Source: UBA2589 sp038120095 (lineage in GTDB: Bacteria; Gemmatimonadota; Gemmatimonadetes; Longimicrobiales; Gaopeijiaceae). From it: DNA of 64,000 nt. The stretch lies in contig JAYOKZ010000013.1 in assembly GCA_038120095.1 (NCBI GenBank), positions 1-64,000 of the forward strand. The letters are read 5' to 3'. The notes beneath the pieces were generated by a model, which had not been told where the DNA came from, made no database searches, and saw only the letters and a program-made list of their open reading frames with translations. The translations under genes were made by a program, and so were the position numbers. Shown one piece after another: positions 9,155 through 19,360 of the stretch. Numbering within the stretch: the stretch's first letter is position 1; each line of letters starts with the position of its first letter.

Positions 9155-9814
9155 TCACAGAAGCTGGTTCAGTGCCGCGCCGACCAGGCTGCGCGACAGC
9201 AGGACCGGCCGCCCCGACGCCGCAGCGACGCGCTCGCGCTGTATCGACGTATAGCCCATGCAGTGCATGACGATCACGTCACACGACGCCAGTGAGCGCC
9301 CAACGTCCTCGAAGTCGTCATCCTCGTAGGGGGACGCGACAGCCGGGTGGAGCCTCTGGCCTGACGAGGGCTCGTAGTGGTGTTCCGCGACCTGCCGAGC
9401 CAGAGGCAGGACCAATCCGACCGAGGTCGCCGAGTGGCAAAGGGCATCGACGCCGTGGTCGACGACGTGTTGCGCATCGAGGAAGAGGCCTTCACACCGA
9501 AGCGCACTGAAATCGCCGGTACACAGGAGCACGTGAGCTCCCCCGGCTGTTACAGGGCTTCGTTCCAGGAGCGCCTGGAGACGTTCGACGAGCCAGCGCT
9601 TCCCGAGTTCCACCTGAGTTCCGTCTCGAAGGCGGGTGACCAGCACGTGATCGTCCGGTCCGGGGGCAAGGGCCGCGATCTCCGATGGCTCCAGACCGTC
9701 GAGTGCACCCAGTTCGATGACCTCGACCGGACGATCCAGGCTCGCCACCAGATCCGGCACGAGATCGTCTCGAGGCGTTTGGCCGAGGGTGAGGAACGTG
9801 ATCTGCTCGAGCAT
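9155..9814 (-). CDS. AroM-family protein (Asp/Glu/hydantoin racemase superfamily)
   Basis: I place the start at 9814 (MLEQITFLTLGQTPRDDLVP), which matches AroM proteins. Upstream in-frame ATGs would run into the divergent DUF917 gene. The product is 219 residues. AroM proteins have no proven biochemical role but share the fold of Asp/Glu and hydantoin racemases. Two Cys sit where that superfamily places its acid/base pair: Cys98 in LLCTGDF and Cys185 in MHCMGYTS. With a hydantoinase-like gene next door, racemisation or cleavage of a hydantoin-type substrate is a reasonable inference. The gene is followed after 4 nt by the OPT transporter and is divergent from the DUF917 gene. Confidence 0.82.
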   Translation of the reverse strand: MLEQITFLTLGQTPRDDLVPDLVASLDRPVEVIELGALDGLEPSEIAALAPGPDDHVLVTRLRDGTQVELGKRWLVERLQALLERSPVTAGGAHVLLCTGDFSALRCEGLFLDAQHVVDHGVDALCHSATSVGLVLPLARQVAEHHYEPSSGQRLHPAVASPYEDDDFEDVGRSLASCDVIVMHCMGYTSIQRERVAAASGRPVLLSRSLVGAALNQLL

Positions 9815-9878
9815 GTTGGACACGATACGGGCGGGAGCGGGTTGCTGCATCAGCCGAGGCCCGGATATCCTCGCCGCC

Positions 9879-10988
9879 ATGACCTCGTCAACTTCTCCCG
9901 CGCCCCTGCGTCCTCTGCTGGCCGAGGAGCTCGAGCCCCTTGCCACGGGCGCCTGGATTCTCGGTGCTGGTGGGGGCGGAGATCCCTACCACGCGTTTCT
10001 GAACGTGAAGCGGCTCTACGAGCAGGGGATCGTCGTCAACCTGATGCAACCGGAGGCGTTGGACGATGATGCCCTTGTTGCTCCGGTTTCGACGATGGGT
10101 GCACCCCTCGTGGGAGAGGAGCGTTTGAAGGATCCTGCCGTGGCTGCACTCGCCGTCACGCAGATGGAGGAGTTCCTCGGGCGTTCGTTCGATGCCGTGA
10201 TGTCGCTGGAGATCGGCGGATCGAATGCATTCCAGCCGCTCATGGTCGCCGCCGTCACCGGGCTGCCGGTACTCGACGCCGACACGATGGGTCGTGCGTA
10301 CCCGGAGGCCCAGCACTCCAGCTTCGCCATTGGTGATCTTCAGCCGTATCCACTGACGCTTGCAGATGTCCGTGAAAACGCCGTGGTCGTGTCACGAGTG
10401 GCGAGCTGGAAGTGGATGGAGCGCATCAGCCGCAAGGTCTGCACGGAGGTCGGTTCCGTGGCCGCCACCTGCAAGGCACCGCGTACCGGGCGTGAGGTCA
10501 GAGAATGGGGTGTTCTCCACACTGTGACTCAGGCCATCGAACTCGGTCGGGCGGTGCTGGGGGCCCGGGCTGCCAAGATCGATCCGGTCCAGGCGGTCGT
10601 CGATCATGCAGGTGGACGAATGCTGTTCAGGGGCAAGGTGACCGATGTGAGTCGACGTGCCACCGAGGGGTTCCTGCGCGGGACCGCGAGGGTGGCAGGG
10701 CTGGACGCAGATCGAAACGCGGAACTGCGAGTCGACTTCCAGAACGAATTCACCGTCGCCTGGATCGACGATGAGGTTGCCGCCACGGTCCCGGATATCA
10801 TCTGCGTTCTGGACTCGACGACCGGAGAGGCGATCGGGACCGAGGCGCTGCGCTACGGTCAGCGCGTGAGCATCGTGGGTCTTCCTGCGCCTGCTTTGCA
10901 GACGACGGCCAAGGGACTCGAGCACGTCGGCCCGCGCGCGTTCGGCTACGACATCGACTTCTGCTCACTCTTCGAGGGGGAGAGATGA
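9879..10988 (+). CDS. DUF917 protein, S-methyl-thiohydantoin desulfurase-type
   Basis: The ATG at 9879 gives 369 residues; longer in-frame extensions overlap the divergent AroM gene and are not conserved. The N-terminal domain contains the glycine-rich motif TGAWILGAGGGGDPY and the segment MSLEIGGSNAFQPLM. The C-terminal domain follows from about residue 230. As I recall, Pfam now describes this family (formerly DUF917) as S-methyl-thiohydantoin desulfurase, which would turn an S-methylated thiohydantoin into a hydantoin. The next gene, 34 nt downstream, is a hydantoinase/oxoprolinase relative, fitting stepwise opening of that ring. The protein is cytoplasmic with no signal peptide. Exact substrate is unknown. 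Confidence 0.85.
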   Translation: MTSSTSPAPLRPLLAEELEPLATGAWILGAGGGGDPYHAFLNVKRLYEQGIVVNLMQPEALDDDALVAPVSTMGAPLVGEERLKDPAVAALAVTQMEEFLGRSFDAVMSLEIGGSNAFQPLMVAAVTGLPVLDADTMGRAYPEAQHSSFAIGDLQPYPLTLADVRENAVVVSRVASWKWMERISRKVCTEVGSVAATCKAPRTGREVREWGVLHTVTQAIELGRAVLGARAAKIDPVQAVVDHAGGRMLFRGKVTDVSRRATEGFLRGTARVAGLDADRNAELRVDFQNEFTVAWIDDEVAATVPDIICVLDSTTGEAIGTEALRYGQRVSIVGLPAPALQTTAKGLEHVGPRAFGYDIDFCSLFEGER

Positions 10989-11022
10989 TCACGTCGAGCG
11001 ACGCAGCTGTGGAGGTCGGTCC

Positions 11023-12583
11023 TTGAGACGCATAGGCGTCGATGTCGGCGGGACCAATACGGATGCCGTCCTCGTCGAGGAGGATCGCGTGGTCGCGTCG
11101 GTGAAGACGCCCACGACCGAAGACATCACGACAGGCGTGGCCGATGCACTGCGTATGCTGGTCGATCGACTCGGGACGAGTGTAGGCCGACTCGATGCCG
11201 TGATGATCGGCACGACGCATTTCACCAACGCCGTCGTGCAACGTCGTGACCTCGCACGTGTCGCTGCCGTCCGGGTCGCGCTGCCGAGCGGGCGGTCGCT
11301 CCCGCCGTTCGTCGATTGGCCGGACGACCTTCGGGCCCTGGTGGCCGGCCGGGTCTACATGGTACGTGGGGGTCATGAATACGACGGTCGGCCTCTGGAG
11401 ACGTTCGATGGGGAGGCCGTGCGGGCGGCCGCGCGAGAGCTGCGTGATACCGAGATCCGTTCTGTCGCCGTCAGCGCGGCATTTTCCCCTCTGGTGCCGG
11501 ACTGCGAAGAGTGGGCCGCGGAGATTCTTCGGGAGGAAATTCCGGATGTGCGCCTGACTCTGTCTCATCAGCTCGGGCGGATCGGACTTCTTGAACGCGA
11601 GAACGCAGCCCTCCTCAATGCTGCCCTCATGCCCCTCGCGGACCGCACCACCCGGGCGTTCACCGACGCGGTAGAAGAATCCGGCATCAAGGCGCCGCTC
11701 TACCTGACCCAGAATGACGGGACGGTTCTCCGGGCGGAGCAGGCGAAGGCATTCCCCGTGTATTCGTTTTCATCCGGGCCGACCAACAGCATGCGCGGAG
11801 CAGCGTTCCTGTCCGGACTCGAGGACGCAATGGTCGTCGATGTGGGCGGCACCACAACGGATATCGGCCACCTGAAGTCGGGGTTTCCGAGAGAGGCCAA
11901 CCGGACCGTTGAAGTTGGCGGAGTCCGGACACTTTTCCGCATGCCGGACCTCCTGTCGATCGGACTCGGCGGTGGCTCCCGCGTCGATATCGAGGCCCGC
12001 ACCGTTGGACCGCGAAGCGTTGGTCATCGCCTCACTCGGGAAGGCAGGGTGTTCGGCGGGGAGACGCTGACGGCGACGGACGTTGCCGTTGCGGCCGGCC
12101 TGGCCACGATCGGTGAAGCAGCACGCGTGGCGAACCTTGTTCCGGACGTCCTCGACTGGTTTGATCGGACTCGGCGTGCCGTCGTCGAAGAGGGGNNNNN
12201 NNNNNGGGGTGGACCGGATGAAGGCGGCGGCTGACCCGCTGCCGCTTCTCGCTGTCGGGGGAGGTGCGTTCCTCGTGCCCAAGCATGTGCCCGGCATCAG
12301 CGAAGTGCTGCGGGTTCCCCACGGAGACGTGGCGAATGCGGTAGGCGCAGCAATTGCCCAGGTCAGCGGTGAGGTCGATCAGGTGTTCAGCGGGATGTCA
12401 CGTGAGGCTGCGATTGCGGAGGCGGAGACGATCGCACGCGACAGGGCTGTAGCCGGCGGTGCGTCGTCCGATACCGTCGACCTGGTCGAGGTGGAGGATC
12501 TCCCTCTGGCCTACCTCCCGGGAGATGCACGGCGGGTGCGGGTCCGTGTCGTGGGAGATGCGACCGCGGATCTCGGCGTGTAG
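11023..12583 (+). CDS. Hydantoinase/oxoprolinase-type ATP-dependent ring hydrolase (interrupted by assembly gap)
   Basis: Translation begins at TTG 11023, supported by GGAGG seven bases upstream. The protein has the actin-like ATP-binding motif IGVDVGGTNTDAV, the TTHFTNAVV segment, a second phosphate loop VVDVGGTTTDIG, and IGLGGGSRVDIE. This is the HyuA/OplA family, which opens hydantoin or oxoproline rings with ATP. At about 520 residues it is the short form often found beside DUF917, without the extra oxoprolinase C-terminal region. Ten Ns at 12196-12205 change the apparent frame, but the sequence resumes as VDRMK and LLAVGGGAFLVP, which are family features. The break is therefore an assembly join inside one intact gene. 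It follows DUF917 by 34 nt in the same transcription unit. Confidence 0.88.
12196..12205. other. Assembly gap (10 N) inside the hydantoinase-like gene
   Basis: The gap is flanked by GAAGAGGGG on the left and GGGGTGGACC on the right. Joining the flanks directly, or overlapping them by three G, restores the reading frame to give EEGGVDRMK or EEGVDRMK. The latter fits the family. The gap probably marks a poly-G tract where contigs were joined and holds little or no missing sequence. Confidence 0.85.
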
Positions 12584-12687
12584 TCGAGTGACGAGGCGGC
12601 CGCGCGGAGTCCGTCTCGATGCCCCTTTCCGGTCGGGAACGTGCCACCGACATTTTCGCCCCTCCCGTCCCATCTCCGGAGTAGATC

Positions 12688-15600
12688 ATGAAGCCACATC
12701 GCGCTGTTCTCAGCGTCCTCGTCATGCTCGTCATTGCGGGCGCCTCGAGTGGACTCGCCGCGCAAAGCGTCGCCGAGGAATTCGACTCCCTTCATTTCCG
12801 ATCCATTGGCCCGGCGACCATGTCCGGTCGTATCTCGGATCTGGCGGTCTACGAGGCGAATCCGGCCATCTACTACGCAGCCACTGCGCACAGCGGGCTG
12901 TGGAAGACGACGTCGGGCGGCGCGCTCTTCGAGCCGCTCTTTCAGAATGAAGGACTCATCGCGCTCGGTGACGTGGCGATCTCGCAGACCGATCCGGACC
13001 TGGTGTGGGTCGGCGCGGGCGAGTCGAACAACCGGCAGACGACGTCGTGGGGCGGGGGTGTCTACAAGTCGACGGACGGCGGTCAGACCTTCGAGCACAT
13101 GGGGCTGGAGGAGTCTCGGCACATCAACCGCATCCTGATCGATCCGCGGAATCCCGATGTCGTGCTCGTCGCAGCCACGGGTCCGCTCTTCGGTGCGGGT
13201 GGTGATCGAGGGGTATACAAGACCACGAACGGAGGTGACAGCTGGACCCGGGTGCTCGCGGTCGACGACGACACAGGCGCCAATGCCCTCGTTCGGTCGG
13301 GCACCAACCTGAATACGCTGTATGCCTCCACATATCAGCGCCGCCGGAACGCGTGCTGCATGAACGGCGGTGGCCCCGGAAGTGGGGTGTGGAAGTCGAT
13401 GGACGGGGGTGACACGTGGTCGAGAGTGACCGGTGGAGGCTTTCCGGATGGCCCCCTCGGTCGCATCGAGGTGGATGTGTACAGCCGTGACGATCAGATC
13501 GTGTATGCCCTGGTCGAGGGACCGAGTGTCGGTGGCGGCGGTCAGGGGGGAGGGCAGGATGGCGCTCAGGAGTCCGAGAATCGCACCGGCCTGTATCGAT
13601 CCCAGGATGGGGGTGAGACGTGGCAGCTCATGAGCAACACGAACCCTCGTCCGATGTACTTCAGCCAGGTGCGGGTCGATCCGGCAGATCCCGATCGTGT
13701 GTACATGGGCGGCGTTGGATTGCACCTCACGGTCGACGGTGGAGAGACCTTCGCGACGGATGCCGCTCGGCTGACGCACGATGACGTCCATGCGATCTGG
13801 ATCAACCCGTCCAACCCCGATCACGTCCTGATCGGGAATGACGGGGGACTCGCCGTGTCCTGGGATGCCAGCCGGACGTGGAGCTTCCTGCCGAACCTCC
13901 CGGTCGGGCTGTTCTACCATGTGAATTACGACATGGAGCGCCCGTTCAACGTCTGCGGCGGCATGCAGGACAACTACAGCTGGTGTGGCCCGAGCGCGAC
14001 GCGCCAGAACGTCGGCATCACCAACTTCGACTGGTATCAGGTTCGGGGCGGCGACGGCTTCGTGGCGATGCCCGATCTGCGCAATCCGCGCATCGTCTAC
14101 GCCGAGTCGCAGAACGGGAACATCGTGCGCCGCGACGTCGTGACGGGTGAGTCGAAGAGCATCCGGCCGTCGGCGACCAACGTGGTCAACCACGAAGAGG
14201 GTGTCAGCTACCGGTGGCACTGGGACACTCCGCTCATCCGTTCGCCTCACGATCCCGGCGTTCTGCTGGCGGCTGCGCAGAAGGTCTTCCGCTCGTCGGA
14301 TCGCGGTGACTCCTGGGTCGCCATCAGTCCCGATCTGTCGTCCGGTGCGGATCGGGACACGATTTCGACGATGGGTGTGGTGAACAGCGAGGTGAACATC
14401 GCACGTAACGACGGCATCTCGAACTGGCCGACCCTCGTGTCTCTGGCGGAATCACCGGTCTCCGCCGGTGTGTACTACTCCGGTGGAGATGACGGGACGG
14501 TCCATGTCTCCCGAGACGGGGGTGGTTCGTGGGACCGTGTGGACGGGGGATTGACAGGCGCGCCCGAGTGGGGGTGGGTGTCCGAGGTCGTGCCCTCAGG
14601 CTTCGAGGCAGGCCGAGTCTACGTGACGATCGACAACCACCTGAACAACGACTACGAGCCCTACGTGTGGGTGAGTGAGGACTTCGGCGCGACGTTCCGC
14701 TCGATCACTGCAGGGCTGGCCGGGGAGAACGTCCGTACCCTCACCGAAGACCACCGGAACCCCGACGTTCTGTACGTGGGAACGGAGACCGGCATCTTCC
14801 TCAGCCTCGATCGCGGGGAGAACTGGCGGCGCCTTCGCGCCAACCTTCCGACCGTCCGCGTAGACGAAATCACGCTGCACGAACGGGACAACGCGATGAT
14901 CGTGGCGACCCACGGTCGAGCGCTCTTCATTCTCGACCATCTCGAGCCGATTCAGCAGTACAACACCGCGCGGATGGTGGACGCCGACCTTTTCTCCATC
15001 CCGACCGCGCTACAGTTCAAGATGATGGACGACAAGAACGACGAGTTCTGGGGTCATCAATATTTCGTCGGGGAGAACCCGCCGTCCGAGGCTGTCGTGC
15101 AGTACTATCTGGACGACGACGTCGACGAACTTTCGCTCCGGATTTCGGACGCGTCGGGTACGGTGGTCCGCGAGTTGACTGCACCGGAGAGCCGCAGACA
15201 GCCCGGGATTCGCACCCTGTGCTGGGATCAGCGGGTCGAACCCGTCATGGGTGGAGGCGGTGGCGGATTCGGCGGCTTCGGACGCGGAGGCGGCAATGCT
15301 GACATCGAGGGCGTGCCCACGCCGGCACCGGAGCCCGGATACCTCTCGCGGAATATCTGCGAAACGGAGGACGATGGTCCCAGCGGCGATGCCGGACCGT
15401 ACGTCGCACCGGGCACGTACTCCGTGGCGCTCGTCGTGGACGGGGAGATCGTGGACACCGAATCGATGACGATCGTGATGGATTCGGAGGTCGAGCTCTC
15501 GGGTTCGGAGCGAGTCGCGTACGACAATGTCGCCAACGATCTGCATGAGCTTCAGCGCCGGGGTCAGCACATCGCGTCCATGCTTGGTGACGTACATGAC

Positions 15601-15975
15601 GAGGTCACGGCGGCGGCGGACCAGATGGCGTCCATGGAGGTGTCCTCCGACCTGGAGAGAGACTTTGCGGCCTTCCGTGAAGCCTGGGACGGCGTACGGG
15701 TGAAGTTCGGAGTTCCGCAGCAGCAGGGTGGCCGACGCTTTGGTGGTGGCCAGTCCAACCCGGCCAACGTGTTCGGTCAGGTCAGCGGCCTGAAGGACGA
15801 GATCCTGTCATTCTGGGAGCCGCCCAGCGATGCGTTGATTTCGCGTTACTACAGGGTCAAACCCGCGCTCGAAGCCGCGATTGCCGAGGCCGTCGAGGTG
15901 CTTGCGAGCGCCCGTACGATGGCTGGGCAACTCGATGGCATCGGTGTCTCGATGAGCGTACCCGAAGGGCACTGA
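12688..15975 (+). CDS. Exported VPS10/sortilin-like BNR-repeat beta-propeller protein
   Basis: This 1095-residue protein has a signal peptide ending in SGLAAQ and a start preceded by CCGGAG. About 100-800 is a chain of BNR/Asp-box repeats (GVYKSTDGGQTF, GVYKTTNGGDSW, GVWKSMDGGDTW, GLYRSQDGGETW), which form one or two beta-propellers. It is the VPS10-domain/glycosyl-hydrolase-like family abundant in Gemmatimonadota. Despite the database name no hydrolase active site can be assigned, and binding or scaffolding at the cell surface is equally likely. Two Gly-rich insertions interrupt it, near residue 281 (GGGGQGGGQDG) and near residue 853 (MGGGGGGFGGFGRGGG). The last 250 residues are helical and separate from the propeller. 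A hairpin 47 nt after the stop may end the transcript. Confidence 0.85.
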   Translation: MKPHRAVLSVLVMLVIAGASSGLAAQSVAEEFDSLHFRSIGPATMSGRISDLAVYEANPAIYYAATAHSGLWKTTSGGALFEPLFQNEGLIALGDVAISQTDPDLVWVGAGESNNRQTTSWGGGVYKSTDGGQTFEHMGLEESRHINRILIDPRNPDVVLVAATGPLFGAGGDRGVYKTTNGGDSWTRVLAVDDDTGANALVRSGTNLNTLYASTYQRRRNACCMNGGGPGSGVWKSMDGGDTWSRVTGGGFPDGPLGRIEVDVYSRDDQIVYALVEGPSVGGGGQGGGQDGAQESENRTGLYRSQDGGETWQLMSNTNPRPMYFSQVRVDPADPDRVYMGGVGLHLTVDGGETFATDAARLTHDDVHAIWINPSNPDHVLIGNDGGLAVSWDASRTWSFLPNLPVGLFYHVNYDMERPFNVCGGMQDNYSWCGPSATRQNVGITNFDWYQVRGGDGFVAMPDLRNPRIVYAESQNGNIVRRDVVTGESKSIRPSATNVVNHEEGVSYRWHWDTPLIRSPHDPGVLLAAAQKVFRSSDRGDSWVAISPDLSSGADRDTISTMGVVNSEVNIARNDGISNWPTLVSLAESPVSAGVYYSGGDDGTVHVSRDGGGSWDRVDGGLTGAPEWGWVSEVVPSGFEAGRVYVTIDNHLNNDYEPYVWVSEDFGATFRSITAGLAGENVRTLTEDHRNPDVLYVGTETGIFLSLDRGENWRRLRANLPTVRVDEITLHERDNAMIVATHGRALFILDHLEPIQQYNTARMVDADLFSIPTALQFKMMDDKNDEFWGHQYFVGENPPSEAVVQYYLDDDVDELSLRISDASGTVVRELTAPESRRQPGIRTLCWDQRVEPVMGGGGGGFGGFGRGGGNADIEGVPTPAPEPGYLSRNICETEDDGPSGDAGPYVAPGTYSVALVVDGEIVDTESMTIVMDSEVELSGSERVAYDNVANDLHELQRRGQHIASMLGDVHDEVTAAADQMASMEVSSDLERDFAAFREAWDGVRVKFGVPQQQGGRRFGGGQSNPANVFGQVSGLKDEILSFWEPPSDALISRYYRVKPALEAAIAEAVEVLASARTMAGQLDGIGVSMSVPEGH

Positions 15976-16022
15976 CCTCGGGATCTCCCGCCCCCGGACC
16001 GCTAGGGGCGCGATCGCACGTG

Positions 16023-16050
16023 CCCCCGGTCTCCTGATGGAGGCCGGGGG
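16023..16050 (+). terminator. GC-rich hairpin downstream of the BNR protein
   Basis: The arms CCCCCGGTCTCC and GGAGGCCGGGGG pair over 12 bp (one T-G wobble) around a TGAT loop, starting 48 nt after the stop codon. No T-run follows, so it is either a weak or Rho-assisted terminator or an mRNA-stabilising stem between the BNR and metalloprotease genes. Confidence 0.5.
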
Positions 16051-16153
16051 GCGTTGCGTCGGGACCTGTACCGTCCGGCCCCGAACACGCAGAATAAGCG
16101 ACTCCTCCGTCACGGCTTCGACCGAGACTCGAACTTCCCGGGATCATTTCGCC

Positions 16154-18531
16154 ATGCGTAGCACGATTCAGTCGGCCCTCCTCTTTCTCGCCTTCCTCGC
16201 TCTTCTGGCTCCTCCGCTCTCCGCTCGCCAGCAGGACGCCGATGCCGGAGCGGATGATGAGGGAACGTCCTACTCGGACGTCATCACCGACGAGGCTGTC
16301 ACGAGCGAAGGACTTTTCGACACCCACATGATCGGCTCGGATCTCTTCTACGAGATCCCGCTCGACATGATGGACCGCGAGATGCTTCTGCTCAGTCGGA
16401 TCGCCCGTACGCCGGACGGGGCAGGGTATGGAGGGTNNNNNNNNNNTCCAACACGTCGACGGTCCGATGGGAAAGGAATGGTGATCGGGTTCTGCTTCGG
16501 TTGGTCAGCTACGAAAACTTCGCAGGAGACTCCACGACCATCGCTGCGGCCGTCCGGAACTCGAACTTCGAGCCGATCGTCATGGCGTTCGACGTCGAGA
16601 CCATGAACGAGGACTCCACGGCAGTCGTCATCGACGTGACGGACCTCTTCACCGAGGACGTGACGATGCTGGGCCTGCCAAAGCGTCGTCGGTCGTCGTA
16701 CGGTGTACGGCGTGTCGATGGAGACCGGACCTACATCGTCCGTGCCAACGCCTATCCCCGAAACGTCGAAGTCCGTCGCGTGCTCACGTACGAGGCGACC
16801 GATGCACCGTCGAATGGGGAGAGCAACACGCTTTCGATGGAAATGCATCATTCGATGCTGGTCCTGCCGGACGATCCGATCGAGCCTCGGCTGTGCGATG
16901 AGCGGGTCGGCTTCTTCAGCACGCGACAGACCGACTATGGCCTCGACACCCAGCGGGCGGTCGAAACGTGCTATGTGACGCGTTGGCGGCTCGAGCCGAG
17001 TGACCCGGCTGCCTATGCGCGGGGTGAGGTGGTGGATCCCGTCCAGCCGATCATCTACTACATCGATCCGGCAACCCCGGAAAAATGGGTCCCCTACCTC
17101 AAGCAGGGGGTGGAGGATTGGCAGGTCGCATTCGAGCGGGCCGGGTTCAGCAACGCGATCATCGCGATGGACGCACCGGACGATCCGGACTGGAGCGCCG
17201 AGGATGCCCGCTACTCGGTCATCCGTTACCTCGCGTCCGACGTCCAGAACGCGTCGGGGCCGCACGTTCACGACCCGCGGACGGGTGAGATCCTGGAGAG
17301 TGACATCCAGTGGTATCACAACGTGATGAACCTGCTGCGCAACTGGTTCTTCATTCAGACCGCGGCGGTGAACGAGGATGCCCGTGGCGTCGAGTTTTCG
17401 GACGAACTGATGGGCGAGCTGGTTCGGTTCGTCTCTGCGCACGAGGTCGGGCACACGATCGGGCTGCAGCACAACATGCAGTCCTCGTCCGCGTATTCGG
17501 TCGAGGACCTTCGCACGCGCTTCGTGTGCGAGATGGGGGTTGCCCCGTCGATCATGGACTACGCTCGCTTCAACTACGTGGCGCAGCCCGGTGACGATAC
17601 CTGCCTGATGCCTCTGGTCGGCCCGTACGACAAGTTCGCCATCGAGTGGGGCTACCGGCTTCACCCCGGTACCGACCGGTACTCCGAGCAGGGTGGCATG
17701 CGGGACTTCGTCGAGGAATGGCAGGACGATCCGGTCTACCTCTTTTCGAGCCCCACGGGAGCGGATCCGTCCGCTCTCACGGAGGCGATTGGTGACGATG
17801 CCATGCGCGCCTCGGACTACGGCGTCGAGAATCTGAAGCGGATCGTGGACAACCTCATCGACTGGACGTTCGTGGAGGGTGAGGACTACTCGGATCTGGA
17901 AGAGCTCTACCAGAACGTGGTCGGACAGTGGGGCCGGTACACCGGACACGTCGTCGCGAACGTCGGGGGCGTCGTCCACACGAGGAAGCGTCAGGGACAG
18001 GACGGAGTTCAGTATGCGATGGTGTCGTCCGAGCGTCAGGAACGGGCGGTCGAGTACCTGAATCGCCAGGTGTTCGAAACACCGGAGTGGCTCCTCGATG
18101 GTGAGATCCTGGATCGCTTTCAGGGCTCGGGAGCGACCGACCTGGTGCGTTCCCGGCAGGCGAGCGCAATGAATCAGTTGCTGAACGTGGATCGCATGAA
18201 ACGGCTCATCGAGCAGGAGGCCTTCCACGGCGGCGACGCGTATTCCCTTGGCGAGATGCTCGAAGACCTTCGCGCCGGGGTCTGGTCTGAAGTCACGTCG
18301 GGCCGACAAACCGATGCGTATCGCCGCAACCTGCAGCGTGCGTATCTCGAGCGCATGGGCGTGCTGCTCGCCGACGAGGATGCGCGCCAGACGGACATCG
18401 CGCCATTTGCCAGGGGTGAACTCAGGGCCCTTCGAGATGCGCTGTCCGGTGCCGGATCGTCCGATCGTGCCACGCGCCTGCACTTCGAGGACTCCGTCGT
18501 TCGAATCGACGCGATTCTGGATCCGAACTGA
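16154..18531 (+). CDS. Exported zinc metalloprotease, DUF5117/DUF5118/DUF4953 type (interrupted by assembly gap)
   Basis: The start at 16154 opens a signal peptide (MRSTIQSALLFLAFLALLAP, cleavage near LSARQ). An N-terminal DUF5118-like segment contains MMDREMLLLSRIARTPDG. After the 10-N gap the frame changes, but family sequence resumes as VRWERNGDRVLLR and VSYENFA. The catalytic zinc site is HEVGHTIGLQHN (codons near 17440-17475), followed by SIMDYARFNYVAQPGD, the Met-turn region of this metzincin-like family. Length is about 790 residues, close to the family norm of 800-850. It is inferred to be a secreted or periplasmic peptidase. The next gene, a cupin lipoprotein, starts 5 nt after the stop. 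Confidence 0.88.
16437..16446. other. Assembly gap (10 N) inside the metalloprotease gene
   Basis: The left flank ends GYGG and the right flank begins SNTSTVRWERNG in a different frame. Frame continuity requires a true length of 2 modulo 3 bases (2, 5, 8, 11 and so on). Comparison with family layout suggests that only a few residues are missing. It should not be read as a frameshift mutation. Confidence 0.8.
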
Positions 18532-18536
18532 CCGGG

Positions 18537-19334
18537 ATGGGCCTTGGCTCCGCGAAGCTGCCGCCTCGGGTCGGCGTCTGGAGGCGTACCGTCCAGATCG
18601 GTCTCTGCGTCGTTCTTTCTGGGTGTTCCCTGGACGAACTCTCCGCTCCCGTGCGGAGTAACGACGAGGTCGCAGAGGATGGGTCATGGGTCGTACTCGA
18701 TCTGCAGAACGTCCTTCAGAGGAGAGCCCAGTCCGGTCTCTCCTTCTATCCAGCGCTCACCGGGGCGGGATCCTTCGAGGTGGGGGTCCTGCGTCGGCAT
18801 GCAGCTGCGGTCGACCGGTCGTATGAGCATCCCTACAACACGCTCTATCGCGTACTGACCGGGTCGGGTTCGATGGTCACGTCCGGTGACACGGTCCCAT
18901 TCGAGCCCGGGCATCTGCTGTTCGTGCGAGAGGGTGTCGGACACCGGCTCGAGCGCTCTTCGTCGGTCGTCGACCTGCTCGTCGTCTTCGCATTGGGACC
19001 GGCTTCGGCGCTCGATCCGGAGTTCATGGTGTTCAGCGGCGAGGAGATCGTTGCCGGACGGGACGGCGAGAGGAACGTCTTCAACGACCTGGTGGACGCG
19101 TCCGGGATGGAGGTGGGCATGTACATGATCCCGAAGAACGGGGACGATCCGTCCGTGCTCGAACATCGATACGATGAACTCAAGGTCGTCGTCGAAGGCG
19201 GGGGGCGGTTCGACATCGGGAGCGGTGGCCTCGAGGCCGAGGCCGGGACCATCGCCTATCTCACGTCCGGGACATCCCACCAATTCCGGCGAGCCTCGGA
19301 TGCGCTCGACGTGATCGTCATCAGGGCGAACTAG
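18537..19334 (+). CDS. Double-cupin lipoprotein of unknown function
   Basis: The 265-residue product begins with a short basic N-terminus and a lipoprotein signal (VVLSGCSLDEL, lipobox Cys near residue 30). Two cupin folds can be recognised: one near 75-150 (HPYNTLYRVLTGSGSM, then FEPGHLLFVREGVGHRL) and one near 195-262 (HRYDELKVVVEGGGRF, then IAYLTSGTSHQFRR). The metal-ligand histidines are only partly conserved, so enzymatic activity is uncertain; ligand binding at the membrane is possible. It starts 5 nt after the metalloprotease and is probably co-expressed with it. I do not recognise a specific named family. Confidence 0.75.
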   Translation: MGLGSAKLPPRVGVWRRTVQIGLCVVLSGCSLDELSAPVRSNDEVAEDGSWVVLDLQNVLQRRAQSGLSFYPALTGAGSFEVGVLRRHAAAVDRSYEHPYNTLYRVLTGSGSMVTSGDTVPFEPGHLLFVREGVGHRLERSSSVVDLLVVFALGPASALDPEFMVFSGEEIVAGRDGERNVFNDLVDASGMEVGMYMIPKNGDDPSVLEHRYDELKVVVEGGGRFDIGSGGLEAEAGTIAYLTSGTSHQFRRASDALDVIVIRAN

Positions 19335-19360
19335 GGCAGCGGACCGGCTGACGGGGGGCG

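Noticed and set aside
12100..12300. Apparent frameshift in the hydantoinase-like gene, suggesting a pseudogene
   Set aside because: The frame change coincides with a 10-N gap and family motifs are intact on both sides.
12511..14250. 579-residue minus-strand open frame
   Set aside because: Antisense to the BNR protein, with Arg/His/Pro-rich composition and no recognisable domain.
16348..18687. 779-residue minus-strand open frame spanning the N gap
   Set aside because: Antisense to the metalloprotease; the composition is that of a reversed high-GC gene.
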